Positions 17,314 to 26,423 of a DNA stretch of 54,517 nt are shown here, piece after piece. The translations under genes and the position numbers were made by a program. The notes beneath the pieces were generated by a model, which saw only the letters and a list, made by a program, of their open reading frames with translations, ran no database searches and had not been told where the DNA came from. This stretch comes from Candidatus Zhuqueibacterota bacterium (lineage in GTDB: Bacteria; Zhuqueibacterota; Zhuqueibacteria; Residuimicrobiales; Krinioviventaceae). Location of the stretch: contig JAFGKD010000011.1 in assembly GCA_016928775.1 (NCBI GenBank), forward strand, positions 1 through 54,517, read 5' to 3'. How positions within the stretch are numbered: the stretch's first letter is position 1; the number at the start of each line of letters is the position of its first letter.

Positions 17314-18594
17314 ATGCCAAAAACAGGACAACACGAACATCGTTTCGCAATTTGCTCTTTTTGTGGCAAAAATTCCAACCAGGTTGAAACGATCGTCACT
17401 GGACCGGACGTCAGCATTTGTAATGAATGTGTCTCGATAGCAAACAAAGTTATTGCGCGAGAAAGATCAAAAAAGCCCTTTAGTTTGAAAGGTGATATCC
17501 CGACACCGGAAGAGATTAAGCGTGAGCTCGATCAATATGTGATCGGTCAGGAGCATGCCAAAAAGACGATCTCGGTGGCTGTTTACAATCATTACAAACG
17601 GATCGATAACAAAATTGCCTCCAAAGATGATGTCGTTCTCGAAAAAAGCAATGTTCTTCTCATCGGCCCAACCGGCACAGGAAAAACCTTGATCGCCCAA
17701 ACACTGGCGCAGTTTTTACAGGTACCCTTTACCATAGCCGATGCCACAACCTTGACAGAAGCAGGATATGTGGGCGAAGATGTTGAAAATATCCTCGTTC
17801 GTTTATTGCAAGCGGCTGATTACAATGTTCAACGCGCTGAACGCGGCATCGTCTATATCGACGAATTAGATAAAATTTCTAAAAAAAGCGGCAATCCCTC
17901 CATTACCCGCGATGTCTCTGGTGAGGGCGTCCAGCAAGCCCTGTTAAAAATGCTGGAAGGTACGATTGCTGCTGTGCCCCCAAAAGGCGGACGCAAACAT
18001 CCGGAAATGGATTTTATCAATCTGAATACGAATAACATTCTGTTCATTTGCGGTGGTGCTTTTGATGGACTGGATAAAGTGATTGCATCGCGAATCGGCA
18101 AAAAAGGTCTTGGATTTGGTGCTGATGTTGAGCATAACACCAGAGTTCTGGAGGGCATCCTGCAGCATGTCGAGCCGGAAGATTTATTGCACTATGGCCT
18201 CATCCCCGAGCTCATTGGCAGACTGCCAGTTGTCTCCACCCTGGGTGAGCTCGACGAAGAAGCGCTCTATCAAATACTCACCGAACCCCGGAATGCCCTG
18301 ACCAAACAGTACCAGCGTATGTTTGAACTGGATGACATTGAATTAACCTTTGACAACGATGCCTTGCACGAAGTGATTCGTATTGCGAAAAAGCGCGGCA
18401 GCGGCGCCCGTGGGTTGCGCTCGGTGATGGAAGATGTGATGATGGATACCATGTTTTCTCTCCCGTCGCGCAAGGATGTCCTCTCTTGCCATATCACCAA
18501 AGAGGTCGTCAATAAAAAAGAAAAGCCACCTTTGGTGCAAAAAAAGCACGTTCACTTTATCGAAACAGAATATCGCGGCGATGAAGCCGCGTGA
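17314..18594 (+). CDS. clpX: ClpX ATPase subunit of ClpXP
   Basis: AAA+ unfoldase that feeds substrates into ClpP. The N-terminal zinc-binding domain has Cys14, Cys17, Cys36 and Cys39. Walker A is GPTGTGKT, the pore loop GYVGED follows, Walker B is [10 protein letters not shown], and [20 protein letters not shown] carries the ClpP-contact region. Sensor 2 is [11 protein letters not shown] near residue 370. The 426 residues are full length. The coding end contains a small CGCGGC/GCCGCG hairpin, but no T-tract follows, so I do not call it a terminator. Confidence 0.97.
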   Translation: MPKTGQHEHRFAICSFCGKNSNQVETIVTGPDVSICNECVSIANKVIARERSKKPFSLKGDIPTPEEIKRELDQYVIGQEHAKKTISVAVYNHYKRIDNKIASKDDVVLEKSNVLLIGPTGTGKTLIAQTLAQFLQVPFTIADATTLTEAGYVGEDVENILVRLLQAADYNVQRAERGIVYIDELDKISKKSGNPSITRDVSGEGVQQALLKMLEGTIAAVPPKGGRKHPEMDFINLNTNNILFICGGAFDGLDKVIASRIGKKGLGFGADVEHNTRVLEGILQHVEPEDLLHYGLIPELIGRLPVVSTLGELDEEALYQILTEPRNALTKQYQRMFELDDIELTFDNDALHEVIRIAKKRGSGARGLRSVMEDVMMDTMFSLPSRKDVLSCHITKEVVNKKEKPPLVQKKHVHFIETEYRGDEAA

Positions 18595-18666
18595 TCGTTC
18601 ATTGTCGTTCCGGTGTTTTTCGGTTTTTTTCTCTGATCCCTTGAGACAAACGACTGCTCCTGCTTT

Positions 18667-19254
18667 ATGAAAATCAAAACGGTCACATTCATAAAAAGCG
18701 CAGCCGCCCTCCATCAGATTCCGCCGGAGAATTATCCCCATGTTGCGTTTGCCGGTAGATCAAATGTCGGCAAGTCCAGTCTGTTAAACACGCTGTTCAA
18801 CCGAAAAAAACTGGTTTTGGTCAGCTCAACTCCGGGCAAGACACGCCTGCTCAATTTTTTCCTGGTGAACGAAAAAATATATTTCGTCGATCTTCCCGGT
18901 TATGGGTACGCCAGGGTTCCACATAAAATGCAAGCGCAGTGGCAACGATTAATTGAAAGCTATATTCTGAAATCGGAACAGCTTCGCTGCGTCGTCGTTT
19001 TAACTGACATTCGTCATGATATTCAGCGTTCGGACCTCCAACTCATTGAATGGCTCGCATTGAACGAGATCGATATGATTGTTGTAGGCACAAAAGCGGA
19101 CAAGCTCTCCAAAAACAAATTAAACGCTCAATTGGCCCAAAATCGTCAACAATTAGCCAAAGCCGGTGTTACAGCAATTACGCCCTTTTCGGCGGTCACC
19201 GGCGTGGGGAAAAATGAATTACTGAACAGTATTGACGTTTTTGTCAGTGACTGA
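18667..19254 (+). CDS. engB: Ribosome-biogenesis GTPase EngB/YsxC
   Basis: Small GTPase involved in large-subunit ribosome assembly. The G1 motif is GRSNVGKSSLLN at about residue 31, G2 is TPGKTRLLNFF, G3 is DLPGYGYARV, G4 is TKADKLSKNK and G5 is PFSAVTGVGKNEL. The 195 residues match the family. The gene follows clpX by 72 nt and precedes the aminotransferase by 18 nt on the same strand, so it may share their transcript. Confidence 0.96.
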   Translation: MKIKTVTFIKSAAALHQIPPENYPHVAFAGRSNVGKSSLLNTLFNRKKLVLVSSTPGKTRLLNFFLVNEKIYFVDLPGYGYARVPHKMQAQWQRLIESYILKSEQLRCVVVLTDIRHDIQRSDLQLIEWLALNEIDMIVVGTKADKLSKNKLNAQLAQNRQQLAKAGVTAITPFSAVTGVGKNELLNSIDVFVSD

Positions 19255-19272
19255 GAAAATCAAGAGGTTATT

Positions 19273-20469
19273 ATGTCTATCGTCACAGCCCAAATAGCAG
19301 ATTATATTCAAACACAATCGTGGATTCGTCGCATGTTCGAAGTCGCGGCAGAGCTCAAGGCACAACATGGCGCGGAAAATGTTTTTGATTTTAGCCTCGG
19401 CAATCCGGATGTTCCACCCCCGGCGGAGGTCGGTCTCATTCTCCGCGACATTGCTGATATTGTATCGGCGCCGTTGGCATTAGGCTATTGTCCCAACGCC
19501 GGGCTGCCGGACGTTCGTGCGGCTTTGGCGGACAAAGTGTCGCATGAGCAGGGTGTCGCTCTCGCTGCTCAGCATATTATTATCACCTCCGGCGCCGCAG
19601 GTGCCTTGAACACCATTTTACGCGCAACGCTTGACCGGGGCGATCAAATCATTTGTTTTGCACCCTATTTTGTTGAATATGGTTTTTACGCGGCTAACCA
19701 TGGGGGAACGCTCAAATCCATTCGCTCCAAACCGCTCAGTTTTGAAATCGATGTCGATGCCTTGCGGCATGCCATAAGCCCTAACACTCGAGCCATGATC
19801 ATCAACTCGCCGAATAATCCCACTGGCGTCGTCTATTCGCAGCAAGAGCTGGACGCCATTGCGAATGTCCTGCGAGAAAAGTCGCATGACTTTGGCAGAC
19901 CCATCCTGCTCATTTCAGACGAACCCTATCGTTTTCTCACGTATGACAATGTTTTTGTTCCGCCAGTCCTGTCCGCCTATGAATATTCGATTGTAGTCAA
20001 TTCTTTTTCAAAAAGTTTATCCATGGCTGGCGAGCGCATTGGCTATATCGCCGTCAATCCACATATGACTGGTGTCGACCAACTTTTGGCCGGCATGATC
20101 CTGGCCAATCGTATCCTTGGTTTTGTCAATGCGCCGATTCTCGGCCAACGTATCATCCTGAACGCTCTGCATAGCGGCGTAGACGTCAATATTTATGAAA
20201 AGCGACGCCAGGCCATGGCCGATATCCTCGACAACATCGGTCTCGAGTACACCCTGCCAAAAGGTGCGTTTTACTTTTTTCCCAAAGCGCCGGAGGGGTA
20301 CGATGACAAAATGTTTGTTGATGTCCTGATGACGGAAAATATTATCGCTGTGCCGGGCGCCGGATTTGGTTATCCCGGATATTTCAGATTGACCTATTGT
20401 ATAGACAAAACCATCATCGAGAATTCAAAACCGGCGTGGCAGCGTGCGATGGCCAAACTAACAAAGTGA
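19273..20469 (+). CDS. Pyridoxal-phosphate aminotransferase, class I/II
   Basis: Aspartate-aminotransferase fold enzyme of 398 residues. The cofactor lysine is in NSFSKSLSMAGERIGY (about residue 240). Other fold-type I marks include SLGNPDVPPP near residue 38, ITSGAAGALN, INSPNNPTGVVYS and LISDEPYR. The final domain contains KGAFYFFPKAP and PGAGFGYPGYFRLTYC. Members of this subgroup transaminate aspartate or other amino acids, and the exact substrate cannot be assigned. AAGAGG precedes the ATG. Its stop codon lies only a few bases before the peptidase start. Confidence 0.92.
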   Translation: MSIVTAQIADYIQTQSWIRRMFEVAAELKAQHGAENVFDFSLGNPDVPPPAEVGLILRDIADIVSAPLALGYCPNAGLPDVRAALADKVSHEQGVALAAQHIIITSGAAGALNTILRATLDRGDQIICFAPYFVEYGFYAANHGGTLKSIRSKPLSFEIDVDALRHAISPNTRAMIINSPNNPTGVVYSQQELDAIANVLREKSHDFGRPILLISDEPYRFLTYDNVFVPPVLSAYEYSIVVNSFSKSLSMAGERIGYIAVNPHMTGVDQLLAGMILANRILGFVNAPILGQRIILNALHSGVDVNIYEKRRQAMADILDNIGLEYTLPKGAFYFFPKAPEGYDDKMFVDVLMTENIIAVPGAGFGYPGYFRLTYCIDKTIIENSKPAWQRAMAKLTK

Positions 20470-20475
20470 GTGCAC

Positions 20476-21585
20476 ATGCACAAGAGTCAGATTACTCTAT
20501 CGATACCCCGAATGTTTCTGCTGCTGCAGGTTCTTTTTCTGCTCAATCAATCCGTCAAAGGCGAAGATCTGCTGAAAATTATTCCAAAACAAATTGGCGA
20601 CCTCTATGAGGTTTATCTCGAGAACAAAAATTCCCACCCGTATAAAATTTCTGTCGACGTCGAATTGTCAAATATGCGCGCGGACGTTCGTTTTCCATAC
20701 GTCACAACCCTAGCGGGACATACCCGGCTGCTGGCGTTCAAATTATGGTGTCTGGATTCGACGCAAGCCTGCAACTACACATTCAGTTACAAGTGGCGGG
20801 AAGCCGAATTTCAATCAAGCTCATGCGTTGATGACGTCTTTTGTGTCATAGCCGAGCTGTACGGCGACTCGCTGTTTTTTTATTTCGACAATCAACAATT
20901 TGTGCCGATCACGCTCAAATTTATCCCGGATGATTTTCAAAATTTAGCCACCCATCAGTCAATGCCATTTACCAAAGCATACGCTGGCAATAAAAAAACA
21001 AAAATGTTCACAGCCTGGCTGGAGGATGTGTGGGGCGGATGGAAACAGGGTTTTCGTTATCAATGGCAATATGGCATCGCAAATGTTATGCACGACGACT
21101 CGTACGCCTATGCTCTGCCTTATGCAAAAGGGGAACAATATACAATGATCCAGGGACCGGATGGTGCCCAAAGTCACCAGGGCGTAAATGCCTACGATTG
21201 GGAGATGCCGGTTGGTACAGCCGTGCACGCCGCGCGAGCCGGGATCGTCATAGCGGTCATTGACAGCTTTGTCGTTGGTGGACAAGACGAGCATTTAAAA
21301 AAGCAGACGAATGTCATTGAAATTATGCACAGCGACGGCACGATTGGTCGATACTCACATCTTGCCCATGATGGTGCGCTCGTAAAACCGGGGGGCCGTG
21401 TTCATCGCGCGCAAAAAATTGGTTTGTCTGGCAACACCGGTTACTCCTCGGGTCCACATCTTCATTTTGATGTCATTCGACTCACCAATGATCTCACCTT
21501 TGACAGTATTCCGGTAAAATTCCAAATCAGTGGATCCAGGATCAGTCACCTGAGGGAAGGGGACCGTTTCGAGGCGTTTGAATAA
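20476..21585 (+). CDS. M23-family metallopeptidase (LytM domain)
   Basis: Exported zinc endopeptidase, predicted to cut peptidoglycan cross-links. A signal peptide (about residues 1-30, FLLLQVLFLLNQSVKG) precedes about 180 residues of family-specific sequence. The LytM core is C-terminal, with HQGVNAYDWEMPVGTAVHA (first histidine and aspartate), YSHLAHDG and the closing HLHFD. I took ATG 20476; an in-frame GTG at 20470 directly after the aminotransferase stop codon is the alternative. The last 44 nt overlap the oppositely oriented DUF4130 gene. Confidence 0.9.
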   Translation: MHKSQITLSIPRMFLLLQVLFLLNQSVKGEDLLKIIPKQIGDLYEVYLENKNSHPYKISVDVELSNMRADVRFPYVTTLAGHTRLLAFKLWCLDSTQACNYTFSYKWREAEFQSSSCVDDVFCVIAELYGDSLFFYFDNQQFVPITLKFIPDDFQNLATHQSMPFTKAYAGNKKTKMFTAWLEDVWGGWKQGFRYQWQYGIANVMHDDSYAYALPYAKGEQYTMIQGPDGAQSHQGVNAYDWEMPVGTAVHAARAGIVIAVIDSFVVGGQDEHLKKQTNVIEIMHSDGTIGRYSHLAHDGALVKPGGRVHRAQKIGLSGNTGYSSGPHLHFDVIRLTNDLTFDSIPVKFQISGSRISHLREGDRFEAFE

Positions 21586-22339
21586 TCGTCTTGTCCGCCG
21601 GTTGCAGTTCAAGCAGATGTTTTTGATATTTTTTTGGCATGAGTTGCTGACGCAATTTTGGATTGGCACGCGCTTTTATGCCAATCGTTTCGTAATATTG
21701 CTGCCATAAGCGTTTGTGCTCTTCGTCGCCATTTGAAAAAACGAGATCCCGAAAAAGCGAGATGTCTGAAATACAGACGTCCTTTTGATTATAAATGGCC
21801 GCCTTGCTTCTTTTCATATCATGAATAATCCAGCTCTGGTCGGCGAATCGTTTCACAAAATGAGGTGCCAGAAGAGGCAAGATATCGTACTGCGGTTCTA
21901 TCGTTGCATAATACGAGCAGTCTGCCAATTGGCGAAAGCGTACAAAGCCTTTGAAGCGATGCACTTCGCGTTCAACTTTTCTGGTGAGAGCGTGCGTTTT
22001 GAGCACCCATTTGTCGGTGAGCATTCGATCTATCTTTTTGCCCAAAATAAAACCTTTATGGATATAGTGATAAAGAATAATCTCACAGTCTTTGTGCTCG
22101 GACAAAAAGGTGTAAACCACGTGATCGTAAGCCAATTCGGAAATCTCATTTCGAATTTGAAATAACAAGTCTTCGGCGACAAACTCGACTGTTTCGATTC
22201 GGACAGGTTCTGAAAACAAATCCGGTGTGCTGCTTTGAACTGGCTGGATGCTCGTTGGGGAATCGTTCGTGTCCAAAATTCTGGCAATGGTGGTCATCAG
22301 ACCATAAAATGTCCCGTCGTAGATATACTGGCCCATCAT
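21542..22339 (-). CDS. DUF4130 DNA-metabolism protein (TIGR03915 family)
   Basis: A 265-residue partner of a radical SAM protein. Family features are the start YIYDGTFYGLMTTIARIL, the central LYHYIHKGFILGKKIDRMLTD, FKGFVRFRQLADCSYYATIEPQYDIL and the late AIYNQKDVCISD. The C-terminal 70 residues include EEHKRLWQQYYETIGIKARA, helical and basic as in the family. Members are usually encoded beside the radical SAM protein found here at 22360-23610 and are annotated as probable DNA-repair or modification factors; biochemistry is lacking as far as I know. The gene starts 20 nt after its partner's stop codon. Its 3' end overlaps the M23 gene convergently. Confidence 0.88.
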   Translation of the reverse strand: MMGQYIYDGTFYGLMTTIARILDTNDSPTSIQPVQSSTPDLFSEPVRIETVEFVAEDLLFQIRNEISELAYDHVVYTFLSEHKDCEIILYHYIHKGFILGKKIDRMLTDKWVLKTHALTRKVEREVHRFKGFVRFRQLADCSYYATIEPQYDILPLLAPHFVKRFADQSWIIHDMKRSKAAIYNQKDVCISDISLFRDLVFSNGDEEHKRLWQQYYETIGIKARANPKLRQQLMPKKYQKHLLELQPADKTIIQTPRNGPLPSGD

Positions 22340-22359
22340 CGTCCTCCCGTTCCTTTTCT

Positions 22360-23610
22360 TTAAGGTTGCCTAACTCCCGTAAAATCAAACTCGAGCTGGT
22401 GCGGCTCGTCACCATAGTCTGACAGCGCATGTGCCAATTTATTCGGCTGCAAGCGAAGCGGGCTGTGCATCTTTCCATTTATGGTGATGAAATGCCGGGC
22501 CCGCTTGAGCGCAACACCTATCTTTTTCAAATCAGCATAACCAACTCGCTGGATTCTACGCTGCGTAATTATTCTTTTGGCAGAAATCAGACCAACACCT
22601 GGTATGCGCAACAGGTCCTCGTAATCAGCAGTGTTAATCTCTATCGGGAAAAAATCCACATGCTGCAACGCCCAATTGACCTTGGGATCCACGTGTCTGT
22701 TCAGGTTGGGTTGTTGCGCACTCAAAATCTCAACGGTGCGATATCCATACAATCGAATGAGCCAATCTGCCTGATACAAACGATGCTCGCGCCACAATTC
22801 AGGTTTGGAGATGTTCGGCAGTTTGGGATCATAATTGACCGGCACATACGCTGAATAATAGACGCGTCTGAGTTTCATCTTTTGGTAGAGGTGCTCGCTC
22901 AGTTGCATGATCGTATAATCCGTCTCCGGTGTTGCCGAGACGATCAGTTGCGTGCTCTGACCAGCCGGGGCAAACGTTGGTGTTGAGCGATAGTGTTGAC
23001 GGTCGGCGCAATTTTCCTCGATGGTTTTGGCAATTTTTTGCATCGGGCTGATAATCGCATGCTTGTTTTTCTCCGGCGCCAACAGCCGCAGACTCTGCTG
23101 ACTTGGCAGCTCGATATTGACGCTGACGCGATCGGCCAGCCGTCCAACGTGCTGAAGCAGCTCGGGCGCTGTGCCGGGAACAATTTTCGAGTGGATGTAA
23201 CCATTAAACCGATAGCTACAGCGCAACAGCGCAAGTGTTCGGATCATCAGCTCCATCGTATAATCAGGATTTCGCACCACACCCGAGCTGAGAAACAATC
23301 CTTCAATATAATTTCGCCGATAAAAATTGATCGTCAAATCAGCGATCTCTTGCGGTGTAAAAATCGTCCGTGGCGTATCGTTACTGCGCCTGTTCAGGCA
23401 ATAGGCACAATCGTAAATGCAGATATTGGTCATTAAAATCTTGAGCAGCGAAATGCAGCGGCCGTCCGCAGCATACGAGTGACAGATACCAGAATAGCTC
23501 GCGTTGCCAATGCCACCGGGTGCATTGATACGATTCGAACCACTGGAAGCACAACTGACATCATATTTGGCACTGGCAGCTAATATTTTCAATTTTTCAA
23601 ATATATTCAT
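22360..23610 (-). CDS. Putative DNA modification/repair radical SAM protein (TIGR03916 family)
   Basis: Predicted [4Fe-4S] radical SAM enzyme of 416 residues. The cluster motif is CIYDCAYC (CxxxCxxC) in the N-terminal third, followed by LSSGVVRNPDYTMELM and NGYIHSKIVPG. Near the C-terminus IPGVGLISAKRIITQRR is a helix-hairpin-helix, consistent with DNA contact. The N-terminus MNIFEKLKILAASAKYD, typical of the family, puts the start at 23610 although the frame is open 19 codons further. No Shine-Dalgarno is visible there; one of two repeated boxes sits at that spot. It is operonic with the DUF4130 gene. Confidence 0.9.
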   Translation of the reverse strand: MNIFEKLKILAASAKYDVSCASSGSNRINAPGGIGNASYSGICHSYAADGRCISLLKILMTNICIYDCAYCLNRRSNDTPRTIFTPQEIADLTINFYRRNYIEGLFLSSGVVRNPDYTMELMIRTLALLRCSYRFNGYIHSKIVPGTAPELLQHVGRLADRVSVNIELPSQQSLRLLAPEKNKHAIISPMQKIAKTIEENCADRQHYRSTPTFAPAGQSTQLIVSATPETDYTIMQLSEHLYQKMKLRRVYYSAYVPVNYDPKLPNISKPELWREHRLYQADWLIRLYGYRTVEILSAQQPNLNRHVDPKVNWALQHVDFFPIEINTADYEDLLRIPGVGLISAKRIITQRRIQRVGYADLKKIGVALKRARHFITINGKMHSPLRLQPNKLAHALSDYGDEPHQLEFDFTGVRQP

Positions 23611-23614
23611 AAAA

Positions 23615-23689
23615 ATGACATAATGTACACCAAAATTATAAACAAAAATTATAATATATGCAAGCATTTTTTATGAAATAATGTACACC
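23615..23689 (-). promoter_or_regulatory. Twin 17-bp operator-like boxes around the promoter
   Basis: On the minus strand GGTGTACATTATGTCAT (23631-23615) and GGTGTACATTATTTCAT (23689-23673) differ at one position of 17. They are direct repeats 58 bp apart. The proximal copy runs from just after the -10 element to 5 nt before the start codon; the distal copy lies 10 bp upstream of the -35. This placement suits a repressor that binds two sites. No regulator gene is nearby. Confidence 0.65.
23635..23663 (-). promoter_or_regulatory. Sigma-70-type promoter of the radical SAM operon
   Basis: On the minus strand TTGCAT (23663-23658) is separated by exactly 17 bp from a perfect TATAAT (23640-23635). 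The start codon at 23610 is 25 nt downstream, giving a very short leader. The promoter is flanked by two near-identical boxes. Confidence 0.7.
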
Positions 23690-23805
23690 TTGATGTGCTT
23701 GCGAGCACTTGGCGAACTGGGCCATTAAAAGATTTTTGTAATGTGTCCCTATTTGAAACCAACACTTTAATATAATCGTAATTGAGCAAAAACAAGGAGA
23801 CAACA

Positions 23806-24384
23806 ATGAGAAATTTCATTCTTTCTGTGGCAGTCGCAGCGATCCTCTGCGGATCGGTCGTTGCGCACGACAACCACAACATCAAACTTGACGGGCCAGG
23901 ATTAAGGCCTAAAATTGAAGTCAAGGATGATGTATACATTTACATAAAACACAGTGATATTATCATTGAAAATGAAGACAACGAAGAAGAAGTGACCATC
24001 TCCCCGCAAGGCGAGTTGTTCATCAATGGCGACAAAATTCGAACATCACGAAAAGAAAGAGATTTATTGATTGAATACAATGAGCTGGCCAGCGCCGCTT
24101 TTAAAAGCGCCAAAGAAATTGGTGAAGAAGGGGTGAAAATTGGCATGAAAGGCGCCGAATTGGGTATTAAAGCCGCGACCGGTGTATTTAAAATTTTGCT
24201 GCCCGGCTATACGTCCGATGATTTTGAAAAGGACATGGAAAAAGCGGCTGAAAAAGTAGAAAAGAAAGCGGAAAAACTGGAAGAAAAAGCTGAAAAGCTG
24301 GAAAAGATGCTGGATTATCTCGAAGACATTCACGACGATCTTCGCGATGGCATTCATGAGCTGGATGATCTCGGCTGGTTCTGA
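23806..24384 (+). CDS. Exported DUF2884/YggN-like protein
   Basis: A 192-residue exported protein. A signal peptide (MRNFILSVAVAAILCGSVVA) leads to a small beta-rich domain at about 25-80 (VTISPQGELFINGDKIRTS), then an amphipathic helical region and a highly charged coiled coil (KAAEKVEKKAEKLEEKAEKL). The pattern 'I.P.G.L.I.G..' followed by helices resembles the YggN/DUF2884 family, of unknown function. The start at 23806 has AAGGAG seven bases upstream; the frame opens at 23782 with TTG. It is divergent from the radical SAM operon and ends against the next convergent gene with no spacer. Confidence 0.7.
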   Translation: MRNFILSVAVAAILCGSVVAHDNHNIKLDGPGLRPKIEVKDDVYIYIKHSDIIIENEDNEEEVTISPQGELFINGDKIRTSRKERDLLIEYNELASAAFKSAKEIGEEGVKIGMKGAELGIKAATGVFKILLPGYTSDDFEKDMEKAAEKVEKKAEKLEEKAEKLEKMLDYLEDIHDDLRDGIHELDDLGWF

Positions 24385-25062
24385 TCAGAGGATAGTCACG
24401 CCCAACAAGACATCAAAAAACTGGTGATATTGCGACGGCTTGAACACATGATGAAACCGACCCTTGACAGTGAGCTGAAAAGTGTTGGTGACGAGATATT
24501 TTAAACCGAGTCCCGCAAACAGGCCGAAATCGAGCCGATTGGTCTCAGAAACCACATAAGATCCGTAGGGATCAATATAGGTAATATCTATTTCTGTATT
24601 TTTTAGATGATACAGCCCGCCCCCGATCTCGTACGCCGCCGTGTATTTGTACAGGACATATCGCTCCATCCCACGATACGAAAACAGCAAACTGGTGATG
24701 GGGATATTAAAATCATCGCCCAGTTCCGCATTCGATTCAACGCCACGGCGCGCCCAAAATTCTTGCTGATTAAATTTGAGATGTGCATATCCGATACTGA
24801 AACCGAGGATGATATCGCTGCGAAGCAGGATATCTGCATCCACGGTCAAATTAAATCCGGATCTCCAGAACTCGACGAAAGGATCCGGAGCAAATGGATT
24901 GGTGAAACCACTGTACAGCGATAAACTCCATACAACAGCGAGCGGCACATCCTCGCGGGCAATACCACCGGGCAGGATTTCTTCATCATTGTCGTTTCCC
25001 GTCTGCGCAAAAAGCTCAAGTGGTGTGACAAGCAAAACGAGAAAAAGTGTTAATTTATTCAT
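24385..25062 (-). CDS. Predicted small outer-membrane beta-barrel protein
   Basis: A 225-residue protein with a signal peptide (MNKLTLFLVLLVTPLELFAQ) and an acidic linker (TGNDNDEEILPGG). It then shows alternating hydrophobic strands of barrel character, such as FNLTVDADILLRSDIILGFSI, TSLLFSYRGMERYVLYKY and FGLFAGLGLKYL, ending in a hydrophobic strand GVTIL. The size suggests an eight-strand barrel. I recognise no specific family. No clear ribosome-binding site precedes the ATG. The stop codon abuts the stop codon of the convergent gene at 24384. Confidence 0.65.
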   Translation of the reverse strand: MNKLTLFLVLLVTPLELFAQTGNDNDEEILPGGIAREDVPLAVVWSLSLYSGFTNPFAPDPFVEFWRSGFNLTVDADILLRSDIILGFSIGYAHLKFNQQEFWARRGVESNAELGDDFNIPITSLLFSYRGMERYVLYKYTAAYEIGGGLYHLKNTEIDITYIDPYGSYVVSETNRLDFGLFAGLGLKYLVTNTFQLTVKGRFHHVFKPSQYHQFFDVLLGVTIL

Positions 25063-25218
25063 GGCGCAATTTTTTGATTTTCGATTTCACAGTTATACGT
25101 CAGGACATCCTTATTCTATAATATATCCTTGTGCATATCAAGTGGCTTTCCTTTCAATTAACGGACAAATGATACAAAAATCAATTAAAATATTCAATTT
25201 TTGACCTCATCACCCTCA

Positions 25219-25292
25219 TTGCGAGGCTCTGCCTCGCAACGCCAGCACATCTCTCGCAAAGAACAGCTCTCTATAGGAACGCTCGGCGTTCC
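25219..25292. repeat. Pair of perfect short-loop hairpins, REP-like
   Basis: The 368-nt gap 25063-25430 holds two perfect palindromic hairpins with 3-nt loops: TTGCGAGGC/GCCTCGCAA at 25219-25239 and GGAACGC/GCGTTCC at 25276-25292. The hairpin stems are more GC-rich than the flanks and neither hairpin has a T-tract, so they do not look like terminators. Similar architecture occurs at 34494-34602. I see no gene in the rest of the gap. Confidence 0.55.
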
Positions 25293-25430
25293 AACCAGAT
25301 GATCACATTACACCTTTGGAAAGAAATGGATTTTTAGTCGTATATTTTTTCACCAAGAACATTTTTCCCCATCATGCGTTTTTTCGAAAAAGCATAAACC
25401 CGATTGATCATTATAAAGAGGAGATGACAC

Positions 25431-26303
25431 ATGACAAAACAAACCTGTATACGTTGTGTGATGTTTCTCTTGCTCGCCGCTGTTTTTCTGCTGCAGTGCA
25501 AAACAGAAACCATCACCAGCCGCTGGGCCGAAGAGTCGATGAAAATCGATGGCGCATGCCTCGAGTGGGGATCCGATCTTGTCTATAATGAGGATAATGG
25601 TATTTCCTACGGCATTAAAAATGATGACAAAATGCTCTATTTTGTCTTTATCACCGATGATCCAAATTTGCAGCGACGGACGATTTTGAACGGATTGGTG
25701 ATTTGGCTGGATGAGCGAGGCGTGAAGGAAAAAAACATCGGCTTTAAATATCCGCGAGGACTGATGGAGCGCGACATGCCGTCACGCAACATTATGCGCG
25801 CTCTTTATACTCCGGACGGACGGATTGATGAAGCAAAATTTCAACTTTTTGTCGATCAACAATTTCGCGACATCCAGATTGTGGACAAACGGGGCGAAAA
25901 CCTCGGCATTTATACGCATCGGGAGGCTGAGGCCATTGACGTCAAATTTAGGCTTACGTGCGCGGACAATCGAATGATATACGAGATGTGCTTGCCGCTA
26001 ATCGGACCGGAAAAGCACCCCTGGTCACTCAAAAGCGCACAAACCATTTGTCTCGGCATTGAGCAACCCGAGCTGGATCGGTCGCAATTTGGACGAGGGC
26101 CATCCATGGGCGGCACCAATATGATGGATGCCAGCGGTGGAAGCGGTGGTCGTGGCGGTCGTGGCCGTGGTGGCAGCCCTGGCGGCGGAATGGATGCAGG
26201 CATGGCAGAGATGCCAACCAGCTCAATGGGCGGGGGCTTGCAATCAACAAAAACACTCAAGTTGTGGATGAACGTTGTCCTTGCTTCCAATGTGCATGAA
26301 TAG
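25431..26303 (+). CDS. Lipoprotein of unknown function with glycine-rich insert
   Basis: A 290-residue protein with a lipobox (FLLLAAVFLLQC, Cys at about residue 23), so probably anchored in the outer or inner membrane. Residues 35-220 form a globular, beta-rich region (KIDGACLEWGSDLVYNEDNG, LVIWLDERGVKEKNIGF) reminiscent of the sugar-binding-like domains attached to carbohydrate-active or cytochrome proteins, a weak resemblance. Residues 225-260 are a Gly/Arg/Ser/Met-rich low-complexity segment (GGRGGRGRGGSPGGG), followed by a short ordered end. AAAGAGGAG precedes the ATG. Not recognised as a named family. Confidence 0.7.
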   Translation: MTKQTCIRCVMFLLLAAVFLLQCKTETITSRWAEESMKIDGACLEWGSDLVYNEDNGISYGIKNDDKMLYFVFITDDPNLQRRTILNGLVIWLDERGVKEKNIGFKYPRGLMERDMPSRNIMRALYTPDGRIDEAKFQLFVDQQFRDIQIVDKRGENLGIYTHREAEAIDVKFRLTCADNRMIYEMCLPLIGPEKHPWSLKSAQTICLGIEQPELDRSQFGRGPSMGGTNMMDASGGSGGRGGRGRGGSPGGGMDAGMAEMPTSSMGGGLQSTKTLKLWMNVVLASNVHE

Positions 26304-26423
26304 CATCGTATTTTTAACTTGTTATTTTATCGATAAGCCAGTATATTTGTGGCCTGTTTTTGAACGTTCTTCAGAACGATATCCGCCATAAAACGGAATT
26401 TTTAGCGAGAGAAAGGTTCATAT

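Noticed and set aside
18570..18598. Hairpin CGCGGC/GCCGCG at the end of clpX considered as a terminator
   Set aside because: It lies in the coding end and no T-tract follows on either strand.
21542..21585. Possible fusion of the M23 and DUF4130 genes
   Set aside because: They are on opposite strands and simply overlap by 44 nt at their 3' ends.
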